The position numbers and the translations under genes were made by a program. From Ricinus communis (lineage: Eukaryota > Streptophyta > Magnoliopsida > Malpighiales > Euphorbiaceae), in the NCBI RefSeq assembly GCF_019578655.1, contig NC_063257.1, forward strand, positions 15,934,001 to 15,998,000: DNA of 64,000 nt. The letters run 5' to 3'. The notes under the pieces are model-generated. The model was not told the origin of the DNA and searched no databases. It saw only the letters and a list, made by a program, of their open reading frames with translations. This document shows, in pieces, positions 23,070 through 34,106 of the stretch. Each line of letters begins with the position of its first letter. The stretch's first letter is position 1.

Positions 23070-24548
23070 TTCTAGGGGGCACATCGGGTGCTGTGCAGGT
23101 TCGAATTGGAGATACCGAGTTCTGCCAGTTTGTGGCAACTCTCCCCTCGACTATTGGAAGCACAGATCATAATTTTTTCTATGCACTGAATGAGTAATGG
23201 ATGGACACCACTCACACTTTCCACACTCTAGTTGGGGAGTTGACTCTATCTCCACTTATATTTGCTGCTATCATAGATATCGACTTCTCAAGTACCCCCA
23301 TTCCTTTTGAAGATGTGATTCACAATCAATGGTATAGTATTCATGACCAGTATATTACTATCCTTTTGGGATTCTTACAAATGCGTAAGACACCTACAAC
23401 TTAGCCTATTAGTGTACTCCGCTCGATTACAAGGGATTCACACCTCGATCTGCTAGGGAGGTAGATCAGATGGCCCAAGCTTCTCTTATTTACTATTTAG
23501 GACCATCTTGTTTTGCGATTCATGGAATTTTCTAAACTTGCATTACCTAGCACCCTTGAGGGACTTGCACTAGGCCTCTTCTTACAACTAAAGATCCACT
23601 TCCTTTGCTTATCTGTATCAGCAGTTTGACATCACGGTCCGTGGGAGCAATAAGCTTTAGAGATTATGCCATGCCATCCATGTACACCTTTCTCCTCTAT
23701 TATATTTCTTCTTGCACTTTTCATTATTGCTTCTTATACTAATTGCTTGATTGTAGGTTTGGGCTTTAGAACTCGGTTTGCTGATAGGCTCCAGTCCCAT
23801 TAATACTTCTCGTGCTTTCTTTCTCCCGAGTCGTTGGGACTCGAGCAAGAGTGTGATTATAAAGTGGGCCCAAATCCATGCACATTGCATGTGGATCAAT
23901 GCCCTATCTAGGATCAGGTAAGAAAAACATTCATTAATTCAATTTTAAATGATTAAGGTTCAGATACTTACATGTTTATGTGATTGGAGATCTGTGCTAA
24001 TTGACTTGAGGATAGGAGGAGCTAGTGTTGTCTAGAGGCATAAATCCTAATAGTTGAGCCATGAAAGATGAGTGCATAATGGTAAGGTCCTTGAGGTCAT
24101 CATAACCCTCGAAGCACTCCTAACACTCCTCAGCTGAGAAGTCAACTATCCAAAATATACATAATGGAGGCGACATAGGCAAACATCAAAGAGTAGGCCC
24201 CCTCTCATAAACATAAATGCGCTCGTATAGATACCACATGTGGCAAGTTGGCCCGCAAAAAGTATCCTCATGTGCTTGATATCGACTATAGACAACATGT
24301 ACACATTTTCTTTTTTGATGTATTCATTTTTCCTGGTCTATTGATCCTAAGGCAGTAGAGAGGAGGCAGGACCCTTCTTCGTACTATGGCTACCCTCGTT
24401 TCCATTTCTTCTACCACTGCTGCCTCTGAGGCACCTCCTACGACAATGTTCGATATGATTCTCAATAGCATTCCATTCCTACCGAATCTGACCAAATCAT
24501 ATAGGAGTCCTTCCGACACCATTGACCATCAGCTGGCCTTAATGGCAA
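23070..24548 (+). pseudogene. PMD-like gene remnant with possible introns, sense to element I
   Basis: The plus strand reads TDHNFFYALNE, a stop, then WMDTTHTFHTLVGELTLSPL. This aligns with the minus-strand copy at 19340. Further PMD-like coding continues to about 23690. A strong splice-donor-like GATCAG/GTAAG is at 23912-23921, and an acceptor-like TTGTAG ends near 23758. The C-terminal part may include 24386-24548 (MATLVSISSTTAASEAPPTT). It is cut by the F insertion at 24550. Stops and the interruption make it a pseudogene. Whether it was a host gene or part of the element is unresolved. Confidence 0.5.
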
Positions 24549-24549
24549 G

Positions 24550-25967
24550 TGATGTGCGTAAAATACACACATCTAAATGGGGTTTTTAATCGATTTTATG
24601 GATATTTGGATGTGAATTGGTATCAACACTCACCCTATGCATTTGTTTGTGTGCATTAGGTCCAAAAGAAGTCAAAGAATGAAAAAGGAAAGAATTGGAG
24701 CATAATTGGACATCAAAGCAGCCGAAACGAGCTAAGTATGAGCATCAGGAAGCTGAACATGGCCGTGTTGGTTTCAACACTGGCCGTATTCCTAACACGG
24801 GCATCAACACGGCCGTGTTGCGTGCATCAAAACATCAAAGAAAAGGAAGTTCTTAAGGAGCACGGCCAGGAGCACAGCCTGTGTCCCCAACACGGCCAAG
24901 AACACGGCCGTGTTGGCGGCGACAAGGGGAATAATTAAAAGAATGAAGAGAGGAAAGAAAAAAGGGAGGCTAGGGTTAGAACGTCCAAAACCCTAATTTT
25001 TCTCTCTCTAAGGATTTTCTGAGCTGAAACCAAGAAAAAAGGAGACTTGGATCAAGGTTTCAATCGGATTCCCTTCATAGATTGAAGATTGGGCGAGGTT
25101 TGCTGATTGGTTCTCAAATCGAGCAAGAGGCAACTAGGGTTTGAGATTTTGAATTTGCAAATTTAGGGTTTTTCATTCAGCTTGAAAGAGAAGGGTGTAC
25201 ATGCCTTTAATTTTCTTTTCCTTATTTTGTTCCCCAATTGCTTTAACCATGAACATGAGTAGCTAGATCTTTTGAACCCATTGGGGTTCACCTTTGTTGA
25301 TGGATTATGCTTAATTGTTAGTTTTATAATTTTCATTCTTGCAATCTTCATGCTATTTAGTAATAAAAGTTTGATTCAGTTAATTTGAGACGTTGAATTA
25401 ATGGTTTATTGGGTTGTTTCTTGACATTGAGAAATGCTTGTTACAACTGGACATTGAATAGTAAGGACTAGTAGTTAACACTTAGAGATAAGGTTGATTT
25501 ACTCGCCGGATTAAGAATTAATAACTCTTAATAGTTTTAAATCATACTTAATGCTAATCTATAGTAATTCAATAGGAAGAGATTCCATTAGATTAGTGCA
25601 GGTTTAGGAATTCGGTAAGCTCGAGAGAGGAACCGGGATTCAATTCAGGATTTAGGCACGGGTAAGCAAGATCGGCAATCCATAAAATCCATCTTTAGAA
25701 TTCCATCACTTAGGCTCCCTTTTGGGTTTGTTTCTCTCCTTGCAATTGTCTTTTGATTGTTCGTTGTCCTTCATTTACTTATTTGCACTCATAACCATTA
25801 GCTGGTACGTTAGAACTTTCACACCCTATTTCAGACTAGATAACATAGTAAACAGTAGTAACTCTAGGTTCACCCGATCTCCAGGGATACGACCTTGATA
25901 CTCACTAGTGCTAGGCTGCATCGGTAGGTTCACTACCTTAGGTGTAGGTTGCATAAAGAGCCCATTA
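24550..25967 (+). repeat. 5' LTR of element F
   Basis: Starts TGATGTGCGTAAAATACAC (the same family as the C LTR) and ends ATTA, a mutated ATCA. Length 1418 bp. Half-site array at 24755-24920, with perfect CACGGCCGTG at 24808-24817 and 24903-24912. The primer site follows six bases later. Confidence 0.9.
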
Positions 25968-25973
25968 AGTTTT

Positions 25974-25991
25974 TGGCGCCGTTGCCGGGGA
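25974..25991 (+). other. tRNA-Asp primer-binding site of element F
   Basis: TGGCGCCGTTGCCGGGGA is complementary to the 3' end of plant tRNA-Asp (..CCCCGGCAACGGCGCCA). It is the best-preserved primer site in the window. B (30882), G (50034) and D have variants. Confidence 0.88.
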
Positions 25992-26135
25992 AACAGTAAC
26001 GGTGAACTAGAGTGAATTATTTTTGTGTTAATTTAGTCATTGTTTGTTTATTCAATTATTCTTTATTTTTTTATTATTTATTATTATATTATTTTTAATT
26101 GATTGGTGGTTGTTTGGTTGTTTGCCGGGTAGTAT

Positions 26136-27822
26136 ATGACCGGGAGCTCTAACCCTGATCCTATAGCACCCTTATCTGACCCGGAGCGCTCTCTCAGATT
26201 ATTGAGACGATGTTTGCAGGCAGTTGAGGAGGAGGACAGAGTTACAGTTCAGGTTCAAGGAGTTGACGCAATGGAGAACCTCAACCCCCTGGTCGATGAT
26301 GATCAAAGGACCATGTACGAGTTTGCTCGACCCTCTTTAGATGGGACGAAAACGAGTATAGTCAGACCTTCTGTAGCGGCCAACAATTTTGAGATAAAGG
26401 CCAATGTTATCCAGATGATCCAGTAAAGCGTGCAGTTTGGAGGATTGCCCAGTGAGGATCCCAATGCATATATCTCCAACTTTTTAGAGATTTGTGACAC
26501 ATTCAAGATTTGTGACACATATCTCCAACTTTTTAGAGATTTGTGACACATCCAGATGATCCAGCAAACCGACGATGCCATTCAGCTGAGATTGTTTTCA
26601 TTTTCCTTGAGGGACAGAGCAAAGAGATGGCTGCAATCTCTTCCACAACAGACGATCACTACTTGGAAGGCGTTGGCCAAAAAATTTCTATACAAGTATT
26701 TTCCTCCCGCTAAAACTGCAAAACTTAGAAATGACATATCTTCTTTTATGCAGTTTGATGATGAAAGCATGTACGATGCATGGGGAGGTTTAAGGATCTT
26801 TCGAGATGCTGCCCACATCATGATTGCCGGTGTGGATGCGTGTTCGCACCTTCTACAAGCAGTCGAGCCTTACAACGAGGCGGTGGATGCCGCAGCAGTG
26901 GGGCGCTAAATAGTAAGACACCCAAGCGGTGCTCGGAACCCGATAGAGGAAATGTCCATGAACAACTATCGTTGGCAATCCTCTAGGAGCCGACCAGGAA
27001 GACAGGGAGTGGTCAACCAAGTGGACTCTACAAATAGCCTTGGCGTACCAAGTGGAGCTTCTAGCCAAGAAGATCGACCAACTCCGATGCTCGTGCAAAG
27101 GAACGTTGGTCGCGAGTTTTATGGTGGCCCGCGATTACAATGCAAACTGCATCACGGGAGGTATGTTTGCTTCGTCCTCTACTACTTTTCCATCTAATTC
27201 TGTTATGTCTTCCGATGTTGAGCAGTTGACTATATGGGAATGCCCCAAGGCAAGCATAACAATCCTTACAAAGTAATACATACAACTCGGGTGGCGCAAT
27301 CATCCCAACTTGACTTGGAGGAACAATAACACTCAAGGTCCACCTGATTTTCGGAGACTTCATCAAGAAATGCAAGAATATTCACTGGCTCGCATGCTTC
27401 TCCCTCTACCAGAAAAGAAGTCAAATTTAGAGGAGCTTGTGATGAAGTTTGTGACGTCTACGGAGATGAGGTTCCAGCAAACTGATAGTGCACTTAGGAA
27501 CCAGTAGGCCTTGATTCGGAACTTGGAGACCCAGATTGGCCAAATCTCTAAGATGTTGTCTGAGAGGCAGCAAGGAGCGCTCCCGAGCACCACTGAGTCT
27601 AATCCAAAGGAGCACGTGAATGCCATCACTTTGCGTTCAGGTAAGTTAGTTTTAGCTCCTTCTAAGCCTATTTTTTATGACGCCACTATCAATGTGCAGG
27701 TTGAGGCGAGTAGTAAGGTTAGGGAACCTGAGGGACAAAAGGTGAAATCAATTCCAGTCAGAGAATATCAACCTAAGATTCCTTATCCTGCTAGAACTAA
27801 ACAAGCAGAGGCGAAAGAGTAG
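26136..27822 (+). pseudogene. Gag of element F
   Basis: Starts at ATG 26136 (MTGSSNPDPIAPL). It then shows RTMYEFARPSLDG, VVRPSVAANNFEIK-like sequence, a duplicated stretch at 26410-26575, RDRAKRWLQSLP (26605-26645) and NNPYNNTYN-like remnants. The coiled LEELVMKFVTSTE segment comes next (27430-27470), then QIGQISKMLSERQQGALPST and the ITLRSGK motif (27628-27650) common to Athila-like elements. Frameshifts and stops break it. Confidence 0.82.
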
Positions 27823-29391
27823 TTTAGTAAGTTTTTAGATATTTTTAGACAACTGCATATTAACTTGCCTTTTATTGATGCATTGGAACAGATGCCGAAG
27901 TATGCTAAGTTCTTAAAGGACATACTTAGCAGAAAAAGGAAGTTGGAGGAGGTCGCCTATGTTCAGCTCAATGAGGAGTGCTCAATGGTGTTTCAGAGCA
28001 AGTTGCCAGAGAAAATATGAAATGGAAGAAACTTTAAGGCTGCAAAATCCATGAGGAAAAGGGCATTCGAGTCTATTGAGATGCCAAAGGAAGAGAGGAT
28101 GAAACCATCCATTAAGGACCTGCCTACTTTGGAGCTTAAGCAGCTCCCAGCTCATTTGGAATATGCATTCTTAATAGAAGGATCCAAGTTACCAGTAATA
28201 GTTAGTTCTAAGTTATTAGAGGAACAAAAAGTTAAATTATTAGAAGTGTTGAGGAGGCAACAAAGAGCCATAGCATGAAAATTTATAGATATGAAAGAGA
28301 TTAGCACTTTTTCACGCACAAGATCCTAATGAAAGAAGAGTTCAAGATTGTGGTGCCGCCATTAAGGCATCAAAATTCCAACATGAAAGAAGTAGTAAAG
28401 AAGAAAGTGAACAAGCTTCTTGATGTAGGAATAATTTATCCCATTTCAATTAGTTATTGGGTAAGCCCAGTACAGGTAGTGCCTAAGAAAGGAGGCATGA
28501 TGTTGCGATAAATAAAAACAATGAGCTTATCCTACCAAGAGCAGTAAAAAGATGGAGAGTGTGCATCGACTATAGGAAGTTGAATAATGCCACTAGAATA
28601 GATCACTTTCCACTGCTTTTTTTTATCAAATGTTAGAAAGATTGTTAGGGCATAAGCATTATTACTTCTTAGATGGTATATCAGTGTATTCTCAAAATCC
28701 AATAGCCCTTGAAGATCAAGAGAATACCACCTTCACATGCCCTATGGGACCTTTGCCTATAGAAAAATGCCATTTGGTTTGTGTAATGCAGCAACCACAT
28801 TTCAGTGGTGCATGATGGCTATCTTTGATGACTTGGTAGAGGATATTATAGAGATCTTCATGGATAACTTTTTTATTAATGCGGACTTGTTTGAGCAATG
28901 TTTGGAGCACTTGGAGAGGGTATTGCTTAGACGTGAGGAGACCAATCTAGTTTTGAATTGGAAGAAGTGCCATTTTATGGTACAAGAGGGTATTGTTATA
29001 TGCCATAAGATTTTAAACAAGGGAATTCAGCTGGATAGAGAGTGAAACTATTGAGAAATTGCCACCCCATTCATCTATTATAGCTATTAGGAATTTTCTT
29101 GGACATGTGAGATTTTACCGTAGATTTATTAAGGATTTCTCTAAAATAGCTAGACTCGTTACAAGGCTTTTGGAGAAGGATGTCAATTTTGTGTTTGATG
29201 AAGAGTGTACGGTTACCTTCTCCTCTCTTAAAGCTAAGCTTATTGATGCCACAACTATGTGGCACTAGATTGGAGTCTCCACTTTGAGCTGATATGTGAT
29301 GCGAGTGACTTTGTAGTTGGAGCCGTTCTTAGTCAAAAGAAGAAAAAACACTTTCAACCTAGATATTATGCTAGTAAACGATGACTAAAAT
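27823..29391 (+). pseudogene. Pol of element F, first part (RT; protease missing)
   Basis: QMPKYAKFLKDILSRKRKL (27890-27945) is followed by the CSMVFQSKLPEK segment. Then, at about 28015, sequence jumps directly to the linker IKDLPTLELKQLP. The roughly 150 residues of protease that lie here in E (45850-46485) are absent. RT motifs follow in broken frames: NMKEVVKKKVNKLLDVGIIYP, VCIDYRKLNNATR, MPFGLCNAATTFQ. The active site reads FMDNF at 28857-28871, so the second catalytic Asp is Asn. RNase H begins near 29285 and is interrupted by B at 29391. Confidence 0.82.
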
Positions 29392-30875
29392 TGATATGCA
29401 GAGTTTTACACATATTTGCTTGCATATTATTGCGTATTTTCTTAGCAACTATTGTGCTTTTATTCCAAGATCACCCGTGTTTTGTGTTCTTTTGCATTTA
29501 AGGAGAATTTATAGGACCATCATCAGTATTTGAGCAATTATAGATCAATACATGCGAAAACAGATGGGAATTCATCAAGATCGGACAAGAACTCGTAGTG
29601 CATACATTAAGCACGGCCTGGACTCTAGCCGTGACCAACCATGAGCTTTTGGTCTTCAAAATATGGCATTTTGGGCATGGTTTCCATAGCCACCACGGCC
29701 TCCAGCACGGTGCGTGGTCGCTTAGCACCGGCGGGGGCACGGCCATGAAGAAATCCTAATTGGTGGGATCTGAATGTTCAGCATTGCCTGGACTCCGGCC
29801 GTGCTGACCAGCACGGCCATGACCACGGCTGTGCTGAGACAAATATATATGGAAAACTATTTCTGGAGCTAAGCAAGAAGCAAGGAGCGAGAGAGAGCTC
29901 CAGCGGCTGGTTCGATTTTTGCATAGTGCTGAGTTCGGGAGAGAGTTGCAGAAAGGAAGAATCCCGAAATTGCAAGACTCTTAGTGCAAAACAGTAGTGG
30001 AGCAAATCGAAAGGCAATTGGATAGATCAATCGTAGAGTAGATTCAAAATTTGAGTTGTTCATCCGATTCAAGAGAAAAGGGTGTAGATGTTCCATTTTT
30101 GTTATTCTTTCATTATAATTGATTTCCTAGTTGTTTTAAAGATGAACATGTTTAGCTAGATTGATTAAATCCATTGGGATTCTTTTTACTATGTTGGCTT
30201 AGTACTAAATTGTTGGATTATTTGAGTTTAGTTTTGTATCCTTCTTGCTTTCAGTATTAATAAGATGATGCATTATTCATGAGACGTTGTGAATTGTGAT
30301 GTTTAGAATTGCATTATGTGATTGAGAAATCCATTTGGCGATTGGAATTTTGAATAGCAAGAACTGGTTAATAAGCACTTAGAGATAAAGATAATTAACT
30401 AGCCGGATTAAGAATTAACAAAGCTTAATAGAGGCGGATTAAATCTTAATGCTAATTTAAGAATCAATCATTAGGAAGAGATTCCAACTTTAGGTTCTTG
30501 AGTTTAGGAATTCGGTGAGCTCGAGACAGAAACCGAAATCGGTTAAGAATTCGTCCACGAGTAGCATAATTAGACTCATTAATCTGTTATCTTTTGTTTG
30601 ATTGCCAACTAGTTTAGGTTCCCTTTGGGTTTGCTTTCTTGTCTTGGTTGTTTCATTTATCCATTCATTCCTGCATCTCCCTTAGAACTTAACTTGTAGT
30701 TATTAGTTAATTTAGAGATTATTCATCATTCATTTTAGGCTAATATTACAGAGAACAAAGAAGTAACTCTAGGCTTTCACTTTCCCGTGGAATACGACCT
30801 TGATACTCGCCATGAGTGCTAGACTGCATCGATAGGTTCACTGCCTTAGTTTGTAGCTACGTAAATAGCCTATCA
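29392..30875 (+). repeat. 5' LTR of element B
   Basis: TGATATGCAGAGTTTTACAC to TATCA, 1484 bp. Flanked on the left by the target duplication AAAAT (29387-29391). Half-site array at about 29605-29840. Confidence 0.93.
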
Positions 30876-30881
30876 AGTTTT

Positions 30882-30899
30882 TGGCACCGTTGCCGAGGA
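30882..30899 (+). other. Primer-binding site of element B
   Basis: TGGCACCGTTGCCGAGGA: a tRNA-Asp type site with two substitutions relative to F. Confidence 0.8.
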
Positions 30900-31020
30900 A
30901 TGTTTGAAAACTAGAGTGAAATTTGCTATTTATTACTTTAGCCATTTTTTTATTTTGCTATTTATTTGTACATATTTATTTATTTTAAGTTTATGATTCA
31001 GGTAGTGAATGATAAGGAGG

Positions 31021-31660
31021 TTCAATGTTAAATTCAAACTCTTTGTATGACGCGTTGGAGAATGGGATCAGGAACTAAGAGAGTGCTGAAAATTGGGACA
31101 CCCGTGCAGCCTTAGCAGCTCAAGTGGAATCGTCTTGCAGGGCTACCAATCAACTCTCTACTCCTACCCTTTCATCTCAAGATTTTTATGAAATTTGTTG
31201 TGGTTTACACTTTGAGTAATGATTGTCCATTGTGCAGTGATTTTGCTTATTATTCTTATAACTTTGAACAGGTGAATAGATACGGGAAGCTGGCTAAATA
31301 ACTCATATGAAAGCACCTACAATAAAGAATGGAGCACTTATTCACCCTTTGGATGGAGCTTAGATGGCCAAGAACCACTAGGATTTTAGCAACTACATCA
31401 GCAGCCTAGTCTTGCACCTGCAACTCCAAATGAAGAGTTAGTTTCAGAGGAGCTGATGATGAGGTTCTTTACAAGTCTTGAGGATAGATTCCAATAAACA
31501 GAGAGGGTACTTGAAAGTCAACAAGCCTCGATTGAGAACATAAAGCATCAAGTAGGCTTGATCTTCAAGTTACTAGCTGTAGAACAATTGGGAACTCCAT
31601 CAAACACTACTAAACCCGTGGAACATTTGAGCGCCGTCACTTTGCGTTCAGGTGAGAATT
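31021..31660 (+). pseudogene. Gag C-terminal remnant of element B
   Basis: The retro-gag core (RDRAKRWLQ) is absent. Recognisable pieces are a NSYESTYNKEWSTYSPFGWS-like stretch (31290-31360), where other Gags have NNPYNNTYNPGWRNHPNF. Next come EELMMRFFTSLEDRFQ (31450-31500), ESQQASIENIKHQVGLIFKL, and AVTLRSGE at 31630-31655. Stops occur throughout. This is the Gag linker and coiled segment without the particle-forming domain. Confidence 0.65.
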
Positions 31661-32230
31661 TTTTTGGTTTATCTACTATGTTTGACGATGATGCTTATGT
31701 GTAGGAGGACTCCTTGAACATGGAGATAGAACCAGAAAAGGAAGAGGCAAACATGATTCCTCTGAAAGACTACCAATAGGAACGTACAGTTGATGATGCT
31801 GAGTTGCAGCTATAGGAATTTTTGGTGGATTTTCCACATGTCCCTTCAATGATGGAAGATGAGCACGAGTTATCCAACGAAGAAGTCTTGCAGCAGCTAG
31901 AGTTCCTTCTAGCAAGTGAACCAAGCCAATGACTGGAGAAAACCATTGACATTCCTGAAGAAATTGCCCAACCGTAGATCCTTCCAATTGGTGAAACTTC
32001 AGCTTTCAAATTGGAAGAGCCCCTAGAGCATCATGACTACGTGCAACTATATGAGGAGCGAGTTTTACTCATCATATTGGCAGCTTGCTTGACAGTCGAG
32101 AAGAGGAAATTGATGATTATCCCTCTAAGCGGATACTTGAAGCCATTTGCTTGGAAGAAGGATGGATGGTAGTCGATCGCACCCGTTTGCTTTTCACCAT
32201 GAGTCCAGCTAAGAAGACTCATCACATAAA
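31661..32230 (+). pseudogene. Acidic ORF of element B (homologue of 1-517)
   Basis: Continues from the TLRSG motif into an acidic stretch with DDSLNMEIEPEKEEAN-like composition, then DEHELSNEEVLQQLEFLL and the LIILAACLTVEK segment. A further frame reads DDYPSKRILEAICLEEGWMV (32108-32170) and ends near the GCGCTTTTGGGAGACACCC post-coding motif. It has in-frame stops at 31704, 31779, 31814 and others. The conserved wording in C and B suggests that their ancestor was open. Function is unknown. Confidence 0.55.
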
Positions 32231-34106
32231 AAAGAAGCGCTTTTGGGAGACACCCCAGATTTTATCTTTCATTTTTAATATTATAACCTTTCGTTTTGAA
32301 ATATTTTATTAGTTTTAGTTTTCATAGTTTATTTAATTTTTCTTTTCAGTCTCGATAATTTCTTTATTTTATTATTTTCAGCTTCTATCGAGGACGCACT
32401 GAATCCACTACACCAACCTCGGCGGATAATCAGGGCAGTCCCCTAGATCTTTTTATTTTCTGCATTTATTTACTTTATTTTTCATACATGTCATCATTTG
32501 GATTGTATTGCCTTTATTTCTCCTAGTTGAGCATCCCATGCGAGGTATCCAAAATATTTTACACTGAGGACGATGTGTTCTTCAAGTGTGGGGTGGTTAT
32601 GGGTAAACCTTATAATCTTTCTCTCCCCTATGGTTGTTAGATATATCTGAAATTGCTATCACTAGGTGTTGTGCATTGTTAGGATGTTAGGACACTATGT
32701 CTTTATGCACTTAAGTATGCTATTTTTTGAGCTGATTGATGACTTGATTTATAGAATTGTAGTTGCTTTTCTTTATTGTTCATTGTCCTTGGAAAATAAT
32801 TGATGGTGTTTTACACATCAGCCCTGCCGGGTTAAACCGGTGTTATTCAATTGTTTTTCGAATTGTCGAATTTTAACTTAGAACGTTGATAATGTCATAT
32901 GCATGTGTTTCTTAAGTAATGATTCAATCAATGATGTTGAGAACCAATTGCACCTAATACCACACCTCAAAGTGATATTTTGAGCCTGTTAATCATTCAT
33001 TATACTTATGCTCTTTATATTTCTTGTTTGAGTGTGCATTATACTTGACTTTGTTTCTAGAACTTGCTTTGTAATGCGTGTTGAAGTTACATGAATATTA
33101 TGAATACCATGAGATGATTTGGGTGATTTAGGATTCACCACATTTGGCCAAAAGCCTACCCCTTTATGTTTCCATTAGTTAGCCAGTTTTGAGCCTTAAC
33201 CTTTTCTTCATAATTTATACCTATACAACTCAATTATACCATTCTTTACATTTATCTTTCCTTTACCCTTATGCTGGAATTTCTTTTTGTGATTTGCTTA
33301 CCCCTATGTGGGATTAAAATGCCAGTTGCTATGTTGGTAAATTCACTAAGTCTTTTTGATATTTTAGATGCTCCCTTTGATCCAAATTATATTTTTTATT
33401 CTTTACATTTATTCAAGTTGTATGCAGTAGTCGCTTATAAGCTGCTAGTTCATTATTTAAAGAAAAAAGAAAGAAAAAAAAAAGAAGAAGAAGAAGAAGA
33501 AAAATAAATAAAATTCTTTAATTATTTATCTCTTTATTGGATTTAGAGCATTTGCGAGCGTTATTCTACGAAGTAGGGATTTTAGTGAATAATTCTTTTT
33601 GTGTTTTTAGGCATTTAATCCTTTGAGCATATACTGTTATTTATTTGCAAGATTTCCAGCATTTTCACACTTCTGTGCAAATCTTTGTACCTTTACCTTA
33701 GCCCCATTACAACCTTATTAAAGACCCTTTGATTTTGGTATTTACTTATTCACAGTAGCGAAGATATGATTTCTCAGCAAGCTTATGGTGAGCGGGTCTT
33801 GTGCATTTGCTTTGAGGGATTTTTTTTTCACCTTATATACACTTTGAGTGACTTAAGTGATCCCAGTGAGGCATTGGTTCATGATGTTTATATTAAGTTG
33901 TCATTTAAGTTATTCGTACATTAATATTATTTCCATTCTCTGTTAATGAATTGCAATTTGATTTACGATTGAGTATCCTTTGAGATGTGTTGAATGCTAT
34001 CTATTATGGACTGGGGGCGTAAACTGTTAGGAATTGCTGACTGCAGTTTTGTGAGGTGAGTTGTTAATTGCTTGAGGACAGGCAATAGCTTAAGTGTGGG
34101 GTGATT
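32231..34106 (+). other. 3' noncoding block of element B with duplicated PPT
   Basis: First AAGTGTGGGG at 32584-32593, preceded by an imperfect ACACTGAGGACGATGT; the terminal one is at 34092-34101. The 1.5 kb between is noncoding and aligns in patches with C, D and E. A run of A and GAA repeats lies at 33461-33507. Confidence 0.7.

Noticed and set aside
24386..24589. Independent small gene with Ser/Thr-rich start
   Set aside because: It runs across the left boundary of the F LTR (24550), so the end is retroelement sequence. The beginning is better read as the C-terminal remnant of the PMD-like gene.
32037..32225. Various short ORFs opposite the acidic frame and on the opposite strand of pol regions
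   Set aside because: They mirror real retroelement frames in antisense and have no family-like motifs.
33440..33510. Lys/Glu-rich protein end
   Set aside because: It is a low-complexity A/GAA tract in the noncoding block of B, with equivalents of different composition in C, D and E.
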